Below, piece by piece: positions 1 to 6,382 of a DNA stretch of 6,382 nucleotides. The stretch spans positions 1 through 6,382 of the forward strand of contig CAJJQT010000118.1 of assembly GCA_905193995.1 (NCBI GenBank), in the 5' to 3' direction. The position numbers were made by a program, and so were the translations under genes. A model generated the notes under the pieces. That model did no database searches. It worked only from the letters and a program-made list of their open reading frames with translations, and was not told the DNA's origin. This stretch comes from an uncultured Porphyromonadaceae bacterium. Lineage in GTDB: Bacteria > Bacteroidota > Bacteroidia > Bacteroidales > Muribaculaceae. Numbering within the stretch: position 1 is the first letter of the stretch; each line of letters starts with the position of its first letter.

Positions 1-663
1 GACGGGGATAATATTGTGTTCAAGAGCTCGACGACGGCTCAGGACCGGCGCCGGTTCTATGCCGTGAAGCTGGTGGAACTCGGGACGGGCTATACCCGTA
101 ATCTGAGCAAGCCGGCGCGCCACTGCGCGGGATTCACCGTATCGCCCGCCGGCGTGCTGTCGCTGAGCGAGGCAGGCCGCTTCAGCGCGCAGCAGCTGCG
201 CGGAGGCTCGGCTACCGCTACGCCCGTCATCGGCCAGCCGGTAGTGAACATCCATTACGGCCATCTCGAACTGACGATGCCCGACGGCACCGTGACGAAT
301 CTCGATCCCCAGGGCCGCGGCTCGTACCTGTGGCCGAATCTGTCGCCGGACGGGACTAAAATCAGCTACTTCCTGGTAGGAAAGGGCTGCTTCGTATGCG
401 ACCTTGACGGCACGAACGTGCGTCCGATGGGTTATTTCCGCGCACCGGCATGGCTGGGCAACGACGCCCTGGTGGCAGTCGATGACGAATTCGACGGCGA
501 CGGCATCGTGGCCGCATCCATCGTGGCCATCTCGCTCGACGGCACCGTGCAGACGCTGACCGACAACACTGTGGCTGCCTTCAACCCGTGGGCTACGGCC
601 GACGGCAAGCACATCACATTCTCGTCGGCCGAGGGCGACCTCTATGTAATCAACCTCAAATAA
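1..663 (+). CDS. TolB/PD40-like beta-propeller protein, 3' part (start outside window)
   Basis: The frame is open from the first base (first residues DGDNIVFKSS), so this is the C-terminal 220 residues of a longer protein. The GTG at 16 is an internal valine codon, not the start. At least three PD40/WD40-like blade motifs are visible: DGDNIVFKSS (residues 1-10), YLWPNLSPDGTKISYF (about 109-124) and FNPWATADGKHITFSS (about 194-209), followed by a final GDLYVINLK strand. The pattern '(W/P)-x-S-P-D-G-x-x-I-x-F' is typical of TolB-like propellers, which usually act as protein-protein or ligand-binding scaffolds in the periplasm. No catalytic motif is visible. Whether it has a signal peptide or lipoprotein box cannot be seen because the 5' end is missing. 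It ends 19 bases before the amidase gene on the same strand with no terminator between, so the two are probably co-transcribed. A partner or regulator role for the amidase is inference. The fold assignment is fairly sure; the function is unknown. Confidence 0.8.
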   Translation, partial: DGDNIVFKSSTTAQDRRRFYAVKLVELGTGYTRNLSKPARHCAGFTVSPAGVLSLSEAGRFSAQQLRGGSATATPVIGQPVVNIHYGHLELTMPDGTVTNLDPQGRGSYLWPNLSPDGTKISYFLVGKGCFVCDLDGTNVRPMGYFRAPAWLGNDALVAVDDEFDGDGIVAASIVAISLDGTVQTLTDNTVAAFNPWATADGKHITFSSAEGDLYVINLK

Positions 664-682
664 CCCATAGACAGACACCGCT

Positions 683-3103
683 ATGAACTACAAGATATTT
701 ACCGCAGCGCTGTTGCTTATGGGCACCGCAGCAGCCGCCCAGGATCCTGAGGATCTGCGCATCTACATCAACCCGGGCCACGGCTCGTGGACGAGCAACG
801 ACCGTCCCATGCAGGTGATAGGCAAGGAACCGTACACTTCGTCGGGTACGGACACGACTAACTTCTTCGAGTCGAATACCGACCTTATCAAGGGCTTCGG
901 TGTGCTGGAGAAGCTGATCGAAATGGGCTTCCTCTTCGACCGCACACTCAACCAGACTGACGATCCCGAGACGACCGGCGCCGCACGCGACATGGCCAAC
1001 AACCTGGTGATGAGTCGTGTGAAAAATGGTCCGTACAACCCGGTGATCAACGACCGCGACCCTAACCACAACCCCAACTGGCAGGTATTCAACCGCGACC
1101 TGACCGAGATCTGCTGCGAGGTTGAGGAGAACGAGTTCGACGCTTTCATTTCGATCCACTCCAACGCAGCCTCGGTCAACAACGTCAATTACCATCTGCT
1201 GATGTACCGCGGCAAGAACGGCAAGGGCAATGTGGCCGTTAACGGCTCGTGGGAGCTGATCGAATCGACGGCCAAGTATTCGTTCGCCATCGATCACATG
1301 CTGTGGACGGAAAAGGATCCGTATATCTACGGCGAGACCGACTTTATGGGCCACGGCAGCGGCTCGTACAATAAACTGGGCTACTATGGCTACTTAGGCG
1401 TGCTGAAGCACGGCACACCGGGCTACCTGGTCGAAGGCTACTTCCACACCTATACGCCGGGTATGCACCGCGCCATGAACTGGGATGTCGACATGATCGA
1501 GGGCTATGCCTATGCCCGCGGCGTTGCCGACTATTTCGAACTGGGCGAGGTAGAGTCGACCGGTGAGATCTACGGTATCGTGCGCGACGCCCACTCGACG
1601 TTCAAGCACAAGCTCTACATCGGCTACCCGGGCAGCGTCGACGAGCTCAAGCCGCTCAACGGCGCAACCGCCATCCTGTACAAGGACGGCCAGAAGATCA
1701 AGGAATACAAGACGGACGAATTCTACAACGGCGCATTCGTATTCTACGGTCTCGAACCGGGCAAGTATGAAATCGTATGCTCGCATCCCGACTATACCGA
1801 AAGTCAGCCGATGGAAGTCGAGGTTCAGGCCGGCAACACAGCTTACCCGAAAGTGTTCCTGACCGACCGCTACTACAACGGTCGCCCGGGCGAGGAGCTG
1901 AACTACATCAGCCCGATCCCCGACGGCCTGGCGATTGAGGACAACTACGCCATGACTGCCGCTTTCTCAGACAAAGAGATCGCGCAGCTGGCGGGCAAGA
2001 CCCCCGAACGCCTGATCTGGAACAAGGGCCGCGTCTATGTACTGGCCCGCGATGCCCAGAAAGACGCTACCGTGATAGTACTCGACTGCAACACCGGCGA
2101 CGTGCTGACGGAGGTCGACCTGACAGGCTGCGAAGGCACAGCCGGGGCAGTCGGCGACATCCAGCTTACGGGCGACGGCGTACTGCTGGCGTCGAACCTG
2201 AGCAAGAACCAGTTGGAAGACAAATATATTGAAGCCGGCGACGTGCGCGGCACATCGAGAATCTACTATTGGGACCGCGATGAGAACGGTCTGCCCACAG
2301 GCACGGCACACGAGCTATTCAGCAGCCAGACTTCGGGCGGACACCGCCGCGGCATCATCGGCAATACGTTCGCAATGCGCGGCAACCTCGACGACGGCGA
2401 GATAGTAGTCAGCGCTGTGGCCACGACGAAGAGCGCTCCGCTCTACACCGAGGTGCGCACGATCGAGAACGGCACGGCGCTTAACTACACCGAGCACCGT
2501 CCGGCTACCGTCTACGCCACGGATTTCGACGGCGACTACCGCTTCGTGCTTTCGCCCACGAACCGCCACCAATTCTTCCTGATCGGCAACAGCAGCAAGA
2601 AAGGCATCCGCGAATATGAGTTCGACCATGCGCTTAGCGTGGCCTGCAACACGGAGAATACTAATCTGAGCAAGAACAGCCAGGGCGCGGGCTTCTTCCG
2701 CTTCTCGGACCGCGCACTGATGACGTTCGCTACACCGGGCGCCGGCTCGCTGACGTGCAAGCTCTACGATGTAAGCCGCGGCGTGACCGCTCCCGAAGAA
2801 ATTCAGATGAGCGGCATCGCGTTCACCGGCGAGGCACAGACGGTGCTGACCACCGGCTTCCCGGTAGCCGACAACCTGGGCGGGGGCAACTTCCACGTGA
2901 TGGTGCTCCGCGACAACAAGCTCAGCCGCTACTATTCGCCGGGCCCGGCGCACGCTGGTGTGGCCAATGTATCGGCCGACAATACCTACGCGCCGGCAGT
3001 GTACTACGATCTCAACGGGCGCCGTGTCGAGGATCCGCACCTCGTGCCGGGCATCTATGTGCGCCTGCAGGGCTCCGAGGCCACGAAGGTGGTAGTGAAA
3101 TAA
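683..3103 (+). CDS. Secreted N-acetylmuramoyl-L-alanine amidase with regulatory-like and propeller-like domains and a C-terminal sorting-like tail
   Basis: An 806-residue protein predicted to cleave the amide bond between N-acetylmuramic acid and L-alanine in peptidoglycan. Residues 1-19 form a signal peptide (MNYK, then a hydrophobic Leu/Ala-rich core, cleavage near AAAAQ). Residues about 25-287 resemble the zinc amidase family Amidase_3: INPGHG with H33, FFESNTD with E63 and ISIHSNAA with H159 as likely zinc ligands, and YLVEGYFHTY with E251 as likely catalytic glutamate. The usual DPGHGG is here NPGHGS. Residues about 295-393 look like a carboxypeptidase-regulatory-like beta-sandwich (EIYGIVRDA, then AFVFYGLEPGKYEIVCS). 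Residues about 405-755 are beta-rich and propeller-like, without a family I can name securely. The last 35 residues (YYDLNGRRV, PGIYV, KVVVK) resemble the end of a type IX secretion sorting domain. The ATG at 683 is chosen because the signal peptide follows directly; no Shine-Dalgarno is seen, as is usual in Bacteroidota. Probably second in an operon with the propeller gene upstream. Confidence 0.88.
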   Translation: MNYKIFTAALLLMGTAAAAQDPEDLRIYINPGHGSWTSNDRPMQVIGKEPYTSSGTDTTNFFESNTDLIKGFGVLEKLIEMGFLFDRTLNQTDDPETTGAARDMANNLVMSRVKNGPYNPVINDRDPNHNPNWQVFNRDLTEICCEVEENEFDAFISIHSNAASVNNVNYHLLMYRGKNGKGNVAVNGSWELIESTAKYSFAIDHMLWTEKDPYIYGETDFMGHGSGSYNKLGYYGYLGVLKHGTPGYLVEGYFHTYTPGMHRAMNWDVDMIEGYAYARGVADYFELGEVESTGEIYGIVRDAHSTFKHKLYIGYPGSVDELKPLNGATAILYKDGQKIKEYKTDEFYNGAFVFYGLEPGKYEIVCSHPDYTESQPMEVEVQAGNTAYPKVFLTDRYYNGRPGEELNYISPIPDGLAIEDNYAMTAAFSDKEIAQLAGKTPERLIWNKGRVYVLARDAQKDATVIVLDCNTGDVLTEVDLTGCEGTAGAVGDIQLTGDGVLLASNLSKNQLEDKYIEAGDVRGTSRIYYWDRDENGLPTGTAHELFSSQTSGGHRRGIIGNTFAMRGNLDDGEIVVSAVATTKSAPLYTEVRTIENGTALNYTEHRPATVYATDFDGDYRFVLSPTNRHQFFLIGNSSKKGIREYEFDHALSVACNTENTNLSKNSQGAGFFRFSDRALMTFATPGAGSLTCKLYDVSRGVTAPEEIQMSGIAFTGEAQTVLTTGFPVADNLGGGNFHVMVLRDNKLSRYYSPGPAHAGVANVSADNTYAPAVYYDLNGRRVEDPHLVPGIYVRLQGSEATKVVVK

Positions 3104-3125
3104 TTGATAAATAATAATTAAAATC

Positions 3126-3162
3126 TAAGGCTGTCCCGACAAATCCGGGGCAGCCTTATTTT
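3126..3162. terminator. Bidirectional intrinsic terminator between convergent genes
   Basis: A 13-pair stem (3126-3138 with 3146-3158, one G-U wobble) closes a 7-base loop. The left arm reads TAAGGCTGTCCCG and the right arm CGGGGCAGCCTTA. On the + strand it is followed by TTTTGATTG. On the - strand it is followed by AGATTTTAATTATT, so it can end the amidase transcript and also the porin transcript converging from the right. It lies 22 bases past the amidase stop and 36 bases past the porin stop. Confidence 0.88.
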
Positions 3163-3194
3163 GATTGATAGGTATATTGGAACTTTAAGGGGGA

Positions 3195-5162
3195 TCAGTT
3201 AGCGAAGTCGACTGAGATGCCGAGCTGGAAGCGGCGCGGATTGAGGGGGTAGTCGACAACGGAGAAGTAATCCTTGCTGAACCAGCCCTGATTGATGTGA
3301 CTGAAAAGAACGTAGAAGCGGGCCTTGCTGAGCTTGAAGTTGGCGTAGACGTTCATGAAGGGGTAGTTGCCGAGCATCTGCTCGTGCTGGTTGGCGAACG
3401 TTGCCGTGGCGGGCTGGTACTTGGGAGCGTAGTAGCGGGTATAGTAGTCGCAGTCGACACCGAGCTGCACGAAGAGGGTGGCGATGCGGAATTTGAGGTA
3501 GAGGTTGGAGTAGACCGCCAGCTTGGGCAGCGGGATTACGGTCTCGTCGGACGAGGTCTGGAACGTTAGCGAGTTGTCCCAGTGAAGTATGCCGGCGCGG
3601 AGATTCTGCTGCAGACGGGCGGAGAAGACCTGGACGCTGCCGCCGTGCTGTGCGGGCAGGAAGTCGGAGTTGAAGTAAAGATGATTCTGAATGTTCTCGG
3701 TGCGGATCTGCAGATGCGAGTCGGTGTGGTCGAGGTCGAGATTGCCGCCGAAGACGAGACGGCGCTCCTTGCCGAAGTCGTTTTTCCAGATAAAGTGGTT
3801 GGAGAGGTAGTTGTTCATCAGGTAAGGCGCCGATTTGTTGGAGAACGAGCCGACACCGGTGATTGCCACGGTGTCGCCGAAGAGCGGGAAGCGGGTGCGC
3901 ACGCGGCCGTCGATGTCGATGTCGCCGGCGACCTGTCCGGTGATGCCGAAGCGGGCGGTGGCCTCGTATGTGAGGATGGAGCCGCGCTGCTTGGTGAGCT
4001 GGCCTCCGACGGTGATGTTGTTCTCGGTGTGGCGCGGGTCGATGCCGGTGATGGCCTCGGGAAATGGCGTCAGTTCGAGGTCAGTGCGGTCGAGCGAGTC
4101 GGGCGTCTGGGTATACTTGACGATGTCGTAGGTGAGGAAAGCGGCGAGGCCGAACTTGGCGTAGCGGTTGAAGCCTTCGAGAAGCGATATGCCGAAGGTG
4201 TTTGAAAGAGACCAGTATGAGGTGCGGTCGGCAGTGCGCCCCGGATAGAGGTAAGTGTTGGTGAAGAAGTTGCCGGTCTCGCCCGGAGAATCGTCGCGGA
4301 AGATGTGTCTGCCGTCGCGGTAGCTGAGAGTCCAGATAAATGAAGTGACCGGAACGTAGGTGCGCCCGGTGACGGTGTCGGTGACCGAGTCGCGCTGCTC
4401 GTGCCAGAAGCCGACCTTATAGCGCTGATTGAGATAGAACTGCTGGCCGACCAGGCGGGTGAATGCGTTGGAAAGGCGGGTGGGGATGTTCTTGGCATTG
4501 ACACTGGTGACGCCGCCCTGGACGAGTGCCGGATCGGTGATGTAGAGTGGGTCGGTGATGCCGCCGTTTTCCTTGTTGACCAGGTTGTAGTGGTAAAAGA
4601 ATGCCTGCATCTCGTAGCGGGGACCGAGGTATGATCCGGAGAAACCCCAAGCAAGATCCTTTGCGGCCTGATTGGCGTATGATCCCTTGGAGTAGAGGTA
4701 GTCGACCATTCCGCCGACCTGAGCGCGGGCGTTGATGTTGCCCGAAAAAGTGGCCTGCAGACGGTCCTGGCCGTCATCGCGTCCGCCGCCGGCGTTGTAG
4801 CTCAGCAGCGTCATGGGGATGCGGGTGTTGTAGAACCGCTGTCCGGCGTATGACGGCAGCCAGTGGGCGAAGGCGTCGTCGAAAAAGAAGCGGCCGAGGG
4901 CGGGGCGTTTAGCGAAGATCATGTTGATGCCCGGTCCGCCGAGATTGCCGGTCGTGGCCCAGGCGTCGGAGACTTCGGACGGGACTGAGCGACGCGCGTA
5001 GTTGTCGGGGAGTGTGTCGATGTCGGCCGGGACGCGGAGGCCCAGAGGTGGCTCGAGGCGCCAGGCGTAGGAGGGCTCGAGCTGCGTCTTGCGCTTTGCG
5101 AAGACCGAAGCGACGGCGGCCGCGCATACGAGTAATATGACGAGTGTAAGCAGACGTTTCAT
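3195..5162 (-). CDS. Putative outer-membrane porin (Porin_10-like)
   Basis: A 655-residue predicted outer-membrane beta-barrel. Residues 1-22 are a signal peptide (MKRLLTLVILLV core, cleavage near VFA-K). After a short proline-containing linker comes a segment I recognise from Bacteroidota 'putative porin' proteins: DTLPDNYARRSVPSE (about 49-63), TGNLGGPG (71-78), then RFFFDDAF and RFYNTRIPMTLLSYNAGGG (about 91-127). The rest alternates aromatic and hydrophobic strands with polar turns (for example FSGNINARAQVGGMVDYLYSKG), ending in RFQLGISVDFAN, as expected for a barrel C-terminal strand. There is no TonB box or plug domain, so it is not a SusC-type receptor. The start at 5162 is chosen over an upstream in-frame extension because the signal peptide begins there and the extension would overlap the DUF6155-like gene. 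The start lies 7 bases after that gene's stop, implying one transcript and possibly coupled translation. The substrate is unknown. Confidence 0.85.
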   Translation of the reverse strand: MKRLLTLVILLVCAAAVASVFAKRKTQLEPSYAWRLEPPLGLRVPADIDTLPDNYARRSVPSEVSDAWATTGNLGGPGINMIFAKRPALGRFFFDDAFAHWLPSYAGQRFYNTRIPMTLLSYNAGGGRDDGQDRLQATFSGNINARAQVGGMVDYLYSKGSYANQAAKDLAWGFSGSYLGPRYEMQAFFYHYNLVNKENGGITDPLYITDPALVQGGVTSVNAKNIPTRLSNAFTRLVGQQFYLNQRYKVGFWHEQRDSVTDTVTGRTYVPVTSFIWTLSYRDGRHIFRDDSPGETGNFFTNTYLYPGRTADRTSYWSLSNTFGISLLEGFNRYAKFGLAAFLTYDIVKYTQTPDSLDRTDLELTPFPEAITGIDPRHTENNITVGGQLTKQRGSILTYEATARFGITGQVAGDIDIDGRVRTRFPLFGDTVAITGVGSFSNKSAPYLMNNYLSNHFIWKNDFGKERRLVFGGNLDLDHTDSHLQIRTENIQNHLYFNSDFLPAQHGGSVQVFSARLQQNLRAGILHWDNSLTFQTSSDETVIPLPKLAVYSNLYLKFRIATLFVQLGVDCDYYTRYYAPKYQPATATFANQHEQMLGNYPFMNVYANFKLSKARFYVLFSHINQGWFSKDYFSVVDYPLNPRRFQLGISVDFAN

Positions 5163-5169
5163 GACTTTT

Positions 5170-5682
5170 TCAGATAATGTGGCAGCGGTCGCGGACTTCC
5201 GACACGGCGCGGCGGAAGTATACGCGGAACTCGGGAGTGTTGATGATGCGGTTGAGACGGTCGACGGCCAGGTCGGCGCAGAGGTTCGCATCGCCGCAGG
5301 CGATGATTTCGGCGGCGAGCCAGTCGGCGAAGCGCTCCTGGGGCGGGGAGAGGTTGAGGAAGCGGTCGGCGACGCCGATCTGCTCCAGCACGTCGGCCAT
5401 GAAGGCGATGACCTCCTGCGGTCCGGGTTTGTAGGAGGCGAAGTCGCGGACGGCCTTTTTGAGGACTGTGACGCGGGCCTTGCAGTAGCTCCACTTCTGT
5501 CGGCGCAGCTCGCGGCAGACGACGTCGAGCAGGCGGTCGCGGAGCCTGACGACATCGGGATTGAGGAAGAATTCAAAGTAGGCCTTTGTCTCCTTCGAGG
5601 CATCGTAGGCGTCGAGGATGATCTGCTCGAGCTGCTCGCGTGTCATGCGTGTGAGTTCCTTTTTGAGTGTGGTCCTGGACAT
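5170..5682 (-). CDS. DUF6155-like helical protein
   Basis: A 170-residue protein without signal peptide or membrane segment, so probably cytoplasmic. The N-terminal part MSRTTLKKELTRMTREQLEQ, followed by a short helix and ETKAYFEFFLNPD (about 31-43), resembles the DUF6155 family, which is common in Bacteroidota and has no established function; this assignment is from memory of the family. The sequence appears almost wholly alpha-helical, basic in the middle (RELRRQKWSYCKARVTVLKKAVRD, about 57-80) and contains four scattered cysteines (56, 67, 129, 135) that form no recognisable metal-binding motif, plus one more at 167. The ATG at 5682 is preferred over an upstream in-frame TTG/ATG extension because the conserved start falls there and a -7 promoter element sits inside the extension. 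It is the first gene of the unit with the porin 7 bases downstream; whether the two work together is unknown. Confidence 0.78.
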   Translation of the reverse strand: MSRTTLKKELTRMTREQLEQIILDAYDASKETKAYFEFFLNPDVVRLRDRLLDVVCRELRRQKWSYCKARVTVLKKAVRDFASYKPGPQEVIAFMADVLEQIGVADRFLNLSPPQERFADWLAAEIIACGDANLCADLAVDRLNRIINTPEFRVYFRRAVSEVRDRCHII

Positions 5683-5699
5683 AGCGGCAAAATTTCTGA

Positions 5700-5707
5700 C
5701 AAAGGTA
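5700..5707 (-). promoter_or_regulatory. Bacteroidota-type -7 promoter element (TACCTTTG)
   Basis: On the minus strand this octamer is an exact match to the Bacteroides -7 consensus TAnnTTTG and lies 17 bases before the DUF6155-like start codon, so it would drive the DUF6155-porin unit with a short leader. A T-rich stretch precedes it. I see no good -33 TTTG at the expected distance; TGTTC (5721-5725) is the nearest weak candidate and is slightly too close. Confidence 0.5.
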
Positions 5708-5740
5708 AGAAAAAATAAGTGAACATCGTGCGGCACGGGG

Positions 5741-5776
5741 TTGTTTTTGATATATAAATACCAAATACAAAGAAAA
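5741..5776 (+). promoter_or_regulatory. AT-rich leader of the flavodoxin gene
   Basis: This stretch (TTGTTTTTGATATATAAATA, then an A-rich run ending AAAGAAAA) is sharply more AT-rich than the GC-rich genes around it. The A-rich bases just before the ATG at 5777 are the usual Bacteroidota substitute for a Shine-Dalgarno. A TTG/TTTG at 5741-5749 could serve as a -33 element, but no TAnnTTTG follows at the right distance, and I see no palindrome that would mark a Fur-like operator. The promoter itself is therefore not assigned. Confidence 0.35.
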
Positions 5777-6268
5777 ATGAAAACCGGAATATTCTATGGA
5801 AGCAGCACGGGAACCACCGAGCGCATAGCCCGCGAGATAGCCAGGGCGATGTCAGTGCCCGATGCCGACGTATACAATGTCAGCGGGACTGCGCCCGACC
5901 GACTGGGTGCGTATGACCTGATAGTGATCGGGTCGCCGACTTACGGCTCGGGCGAGCTGCAGAGCGACATGTACGACTTTCTCGACGGCGCGTCGGTGCT
6001 GGACCTCAGGGGCAAGCGCGTGGCCGTGTTCGGCGACGGCGACGAGTCGATGGCCGACACGTTCTGCAACGCCGTGGGCATCATCTACGACAAAATGAAG
6101 GAAACGGGAGCCACGATGACGGGCACGTACAACACATATCCCTACGAGTTCGCCCACTCGTCGGCCGTGCCGGTGCAGGGCGGCGAGGCAGTCGGACTGC
6201 TGATCGACGAGGTCAACCACCCCGACGCCACCGCAGGCCGCATAGCCGGCTGGGTTAAGGAACTCTAA
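5777..6268 (+). CDS. fldA: Flavodoxin, long-chain type
   Basis: A 163-residue cytoplasmic FMN-binding electron carrier that can stand in for ferredoxin in low-potential electron transfer, often when iron is scarce (family knowledge). The FMN phosphate loop is GSSTGTTE (residues 8-15). The second flavin loop is GSPTYGSGELQSDMYDFL (52-69), and the third is FGDGDESMADTFCNAVGIIYD (85-105). The insertion of about 20 residues (TGTYNTYPYEFAHSSA and neighbours, 115-130) marks the long-chain class, and the end DEVNHPDATAGRIAGWVKEL is family-typical. Position 56 is Tyr where many flavodoxins have Trp, and Met92 occupies roughly the place of the flavin-stacking Tyr; the aspartates around 87-89 make this loop acidic. 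ATG 5777 is chosen over an upstream TTG-started extension because the first beta strand, KTGIFYGSS, starts there. It is transcribed alone, divergent from the DUF6155-porin unit, with a terminator just downstream. Confidence 0.93.
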   Translation: MKTGIFYGSSTGTTERIAREIARAMSVPDADVYNVSGTAPDRLGAYDLIVIGSPTYGSGELQSDMYDFLDGASVLDLRGKRVAVFGDGDESMADTFCNAVGIIYDKMKETGATMTGTYNTYPYEFAHSSAVPVQGGEAVGLLIDEVNHPDATAGRIAGWVKEL

Positions 6269-6292
6269 GAATAGGTTGCTCTGAAAAATAAA

Positions 6293-6336
6293 GAGGCGTC
6301 TCCCGTAGCCACTGTGCCGTGGGAGACGCTTTCTTA
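6293..6336. terminator. Intrinsic terminator after flavodoxin, probably bidirectional
   Basis: A perfect 9-pair GC-rich stem (GCGTCTCCC 6296-6304 with GGGAGACGC 6321-6329), extended by G-U, A-U and G-U pairs to 6293 and 6332, closes a 16-base loop. TTTCTTATT follows on the + strand. On the - strand the stem is followed by CTCTTTATTTTTC, so it can also end the gene entering from the right. It starts 24 bases after the flavodoxin stop. Confidence 0.8.
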
Positions 6337-6353
6337 TTCAGACTGTCGGCCGA

Positions 6354-6382
6354 TTACTTGCCGAAGTAGCGGTTGTAGAGGC
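6354..6382 (-). CDS. Extreme 3' end of an unidentified minus-strand gene
   Basis: Read on the minus strand, the right edge of the window encodes ...LYNRYFGK followed by TAA (6354-6356). Only eight complete codons are present, too few to name a family. Support comes from its position: the stop is 21 bases from a hairpin with a T-rich tail on this strand, the same convergent layout as at 3104-3194. The aromatic and basic ending is not diagnostic. It could also be chance reading of noncoding sequence. Confidence 0.5.

Noticed and set aside
656..1354. Long minus-strand reading frame of 232 codons opposite the amidase domain
   Set aside because: Val/Arg/His-rich composition without domain features; it mirrors the codon bias of the amidase gene, whose zinc-ligand motifs are conserved in the other strand.
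2315..3040. Minus-strand reading frame of 241 codons opposite the amidase C-terminal region
   Set aside because: Ala/Val/Arg/His-rich shadow of the GC-rich coding strand, with no recognisable motif, signal or start context.
3126..3158. Hairpin as a possible mobile-element end or small RNA
   Set aside because: Single copy in the window, no flanking direct repeats, and its place between two convergent stop codons with T-rich flanks fits a terminator fully.
3582..4205. Plus-strand reading frame of 207 codons opposite the porin
   Set aside because: Gly/Val/Glu/Asp-rich, low-information translation typical of the antisense of a GC-biased gene.
5163..5603. N-terminal extension of the porin frame by 147 residues (802 residues in total)
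   Set aside because: The extension is Ser/Pro/Arg-rich, lies antiparallel to nothing but directly over the DUF6155-like gene in another frame of the same strand, and a clear signal peptide begins at 5162.
5089..5718. Plus-strand acidic reading frame of 209 codons opposite the DUF6155-like gene
   Set aside because: Glu/Asp/Val/Ala-rich antisense shadow; the minus strand has a better supported start, promoter element and family resemblance.
5741..5776. Twelve-residue N-terminal extension of flavodoxin from a TTG at 5741
   Set aside because: The extension is AT-rich leader sequence, while flavodoxins begin directly with the first beta strand as at 5777.

Overview
The window reads as chromosomal, moderately GC-rich DNA from a member of the Bacteroidota, most likely order Bacteroidales. 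The evidence is a Porin_10-type outer-membrane protein, a secreted amidase ending in a sorting-like 'YDLNGRRV...PGIYV...KVVVK' tail, starts preceded by A-rich leaders instead of Shine-Dalgarno sequences, and a TAnnTTTG-type -7 promoter element. Family or genus cannot be fixed from this stretch; Muribaculaceae, Prevotellaceae or Rikenellaceae relatives would all fit.

Layout. Positions 1-3103 (+) hold two co-directional genes 19 bases apart: the 3' part of a TolB/PD40-like beta-propeller gene, whose start lies left of the window, and a complete 806-residue secreted N-acetylmuramoyl-L-alanine amidase fused to a carboxypeptidase-regulatory-like domain and a propeller-like region. A strong hairpin at 3126-3158 with T-rich flanks on both sides ends this unit and the one converging on it. 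Positions 3195-5682 (-) hold a second two-gene unit: a small helical DUF6155-like protein, then 7 bases later a 655-residue putative outer-membrane porin. A 94-base AT-rich gap (5683-5776) separates this unit from a divergent flavodoxin gene (5777-6268, +). A second hairpin (6293-6332) lies beyond the flavodoxin. The last 29 bases hold the extreme 3' end of another minus-strand gene.

Functionally, three of the genes concern the cell envelope (propeller, amidase, porin) and one is a cytoplasmic electron carrier (flavodoxin). The propeller-amidase pair probably acts together in the periplasm or at the cell surface; the porin sits in the outer membrane. I see no RNA gene, CRISPR array, insertion sequence, attachment site or prophage remnant, and no strong sign of a new system. 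The least conventional items are the amidase's domain architecture and the tight pairing of the DUF6155-like gene with the porin gene.
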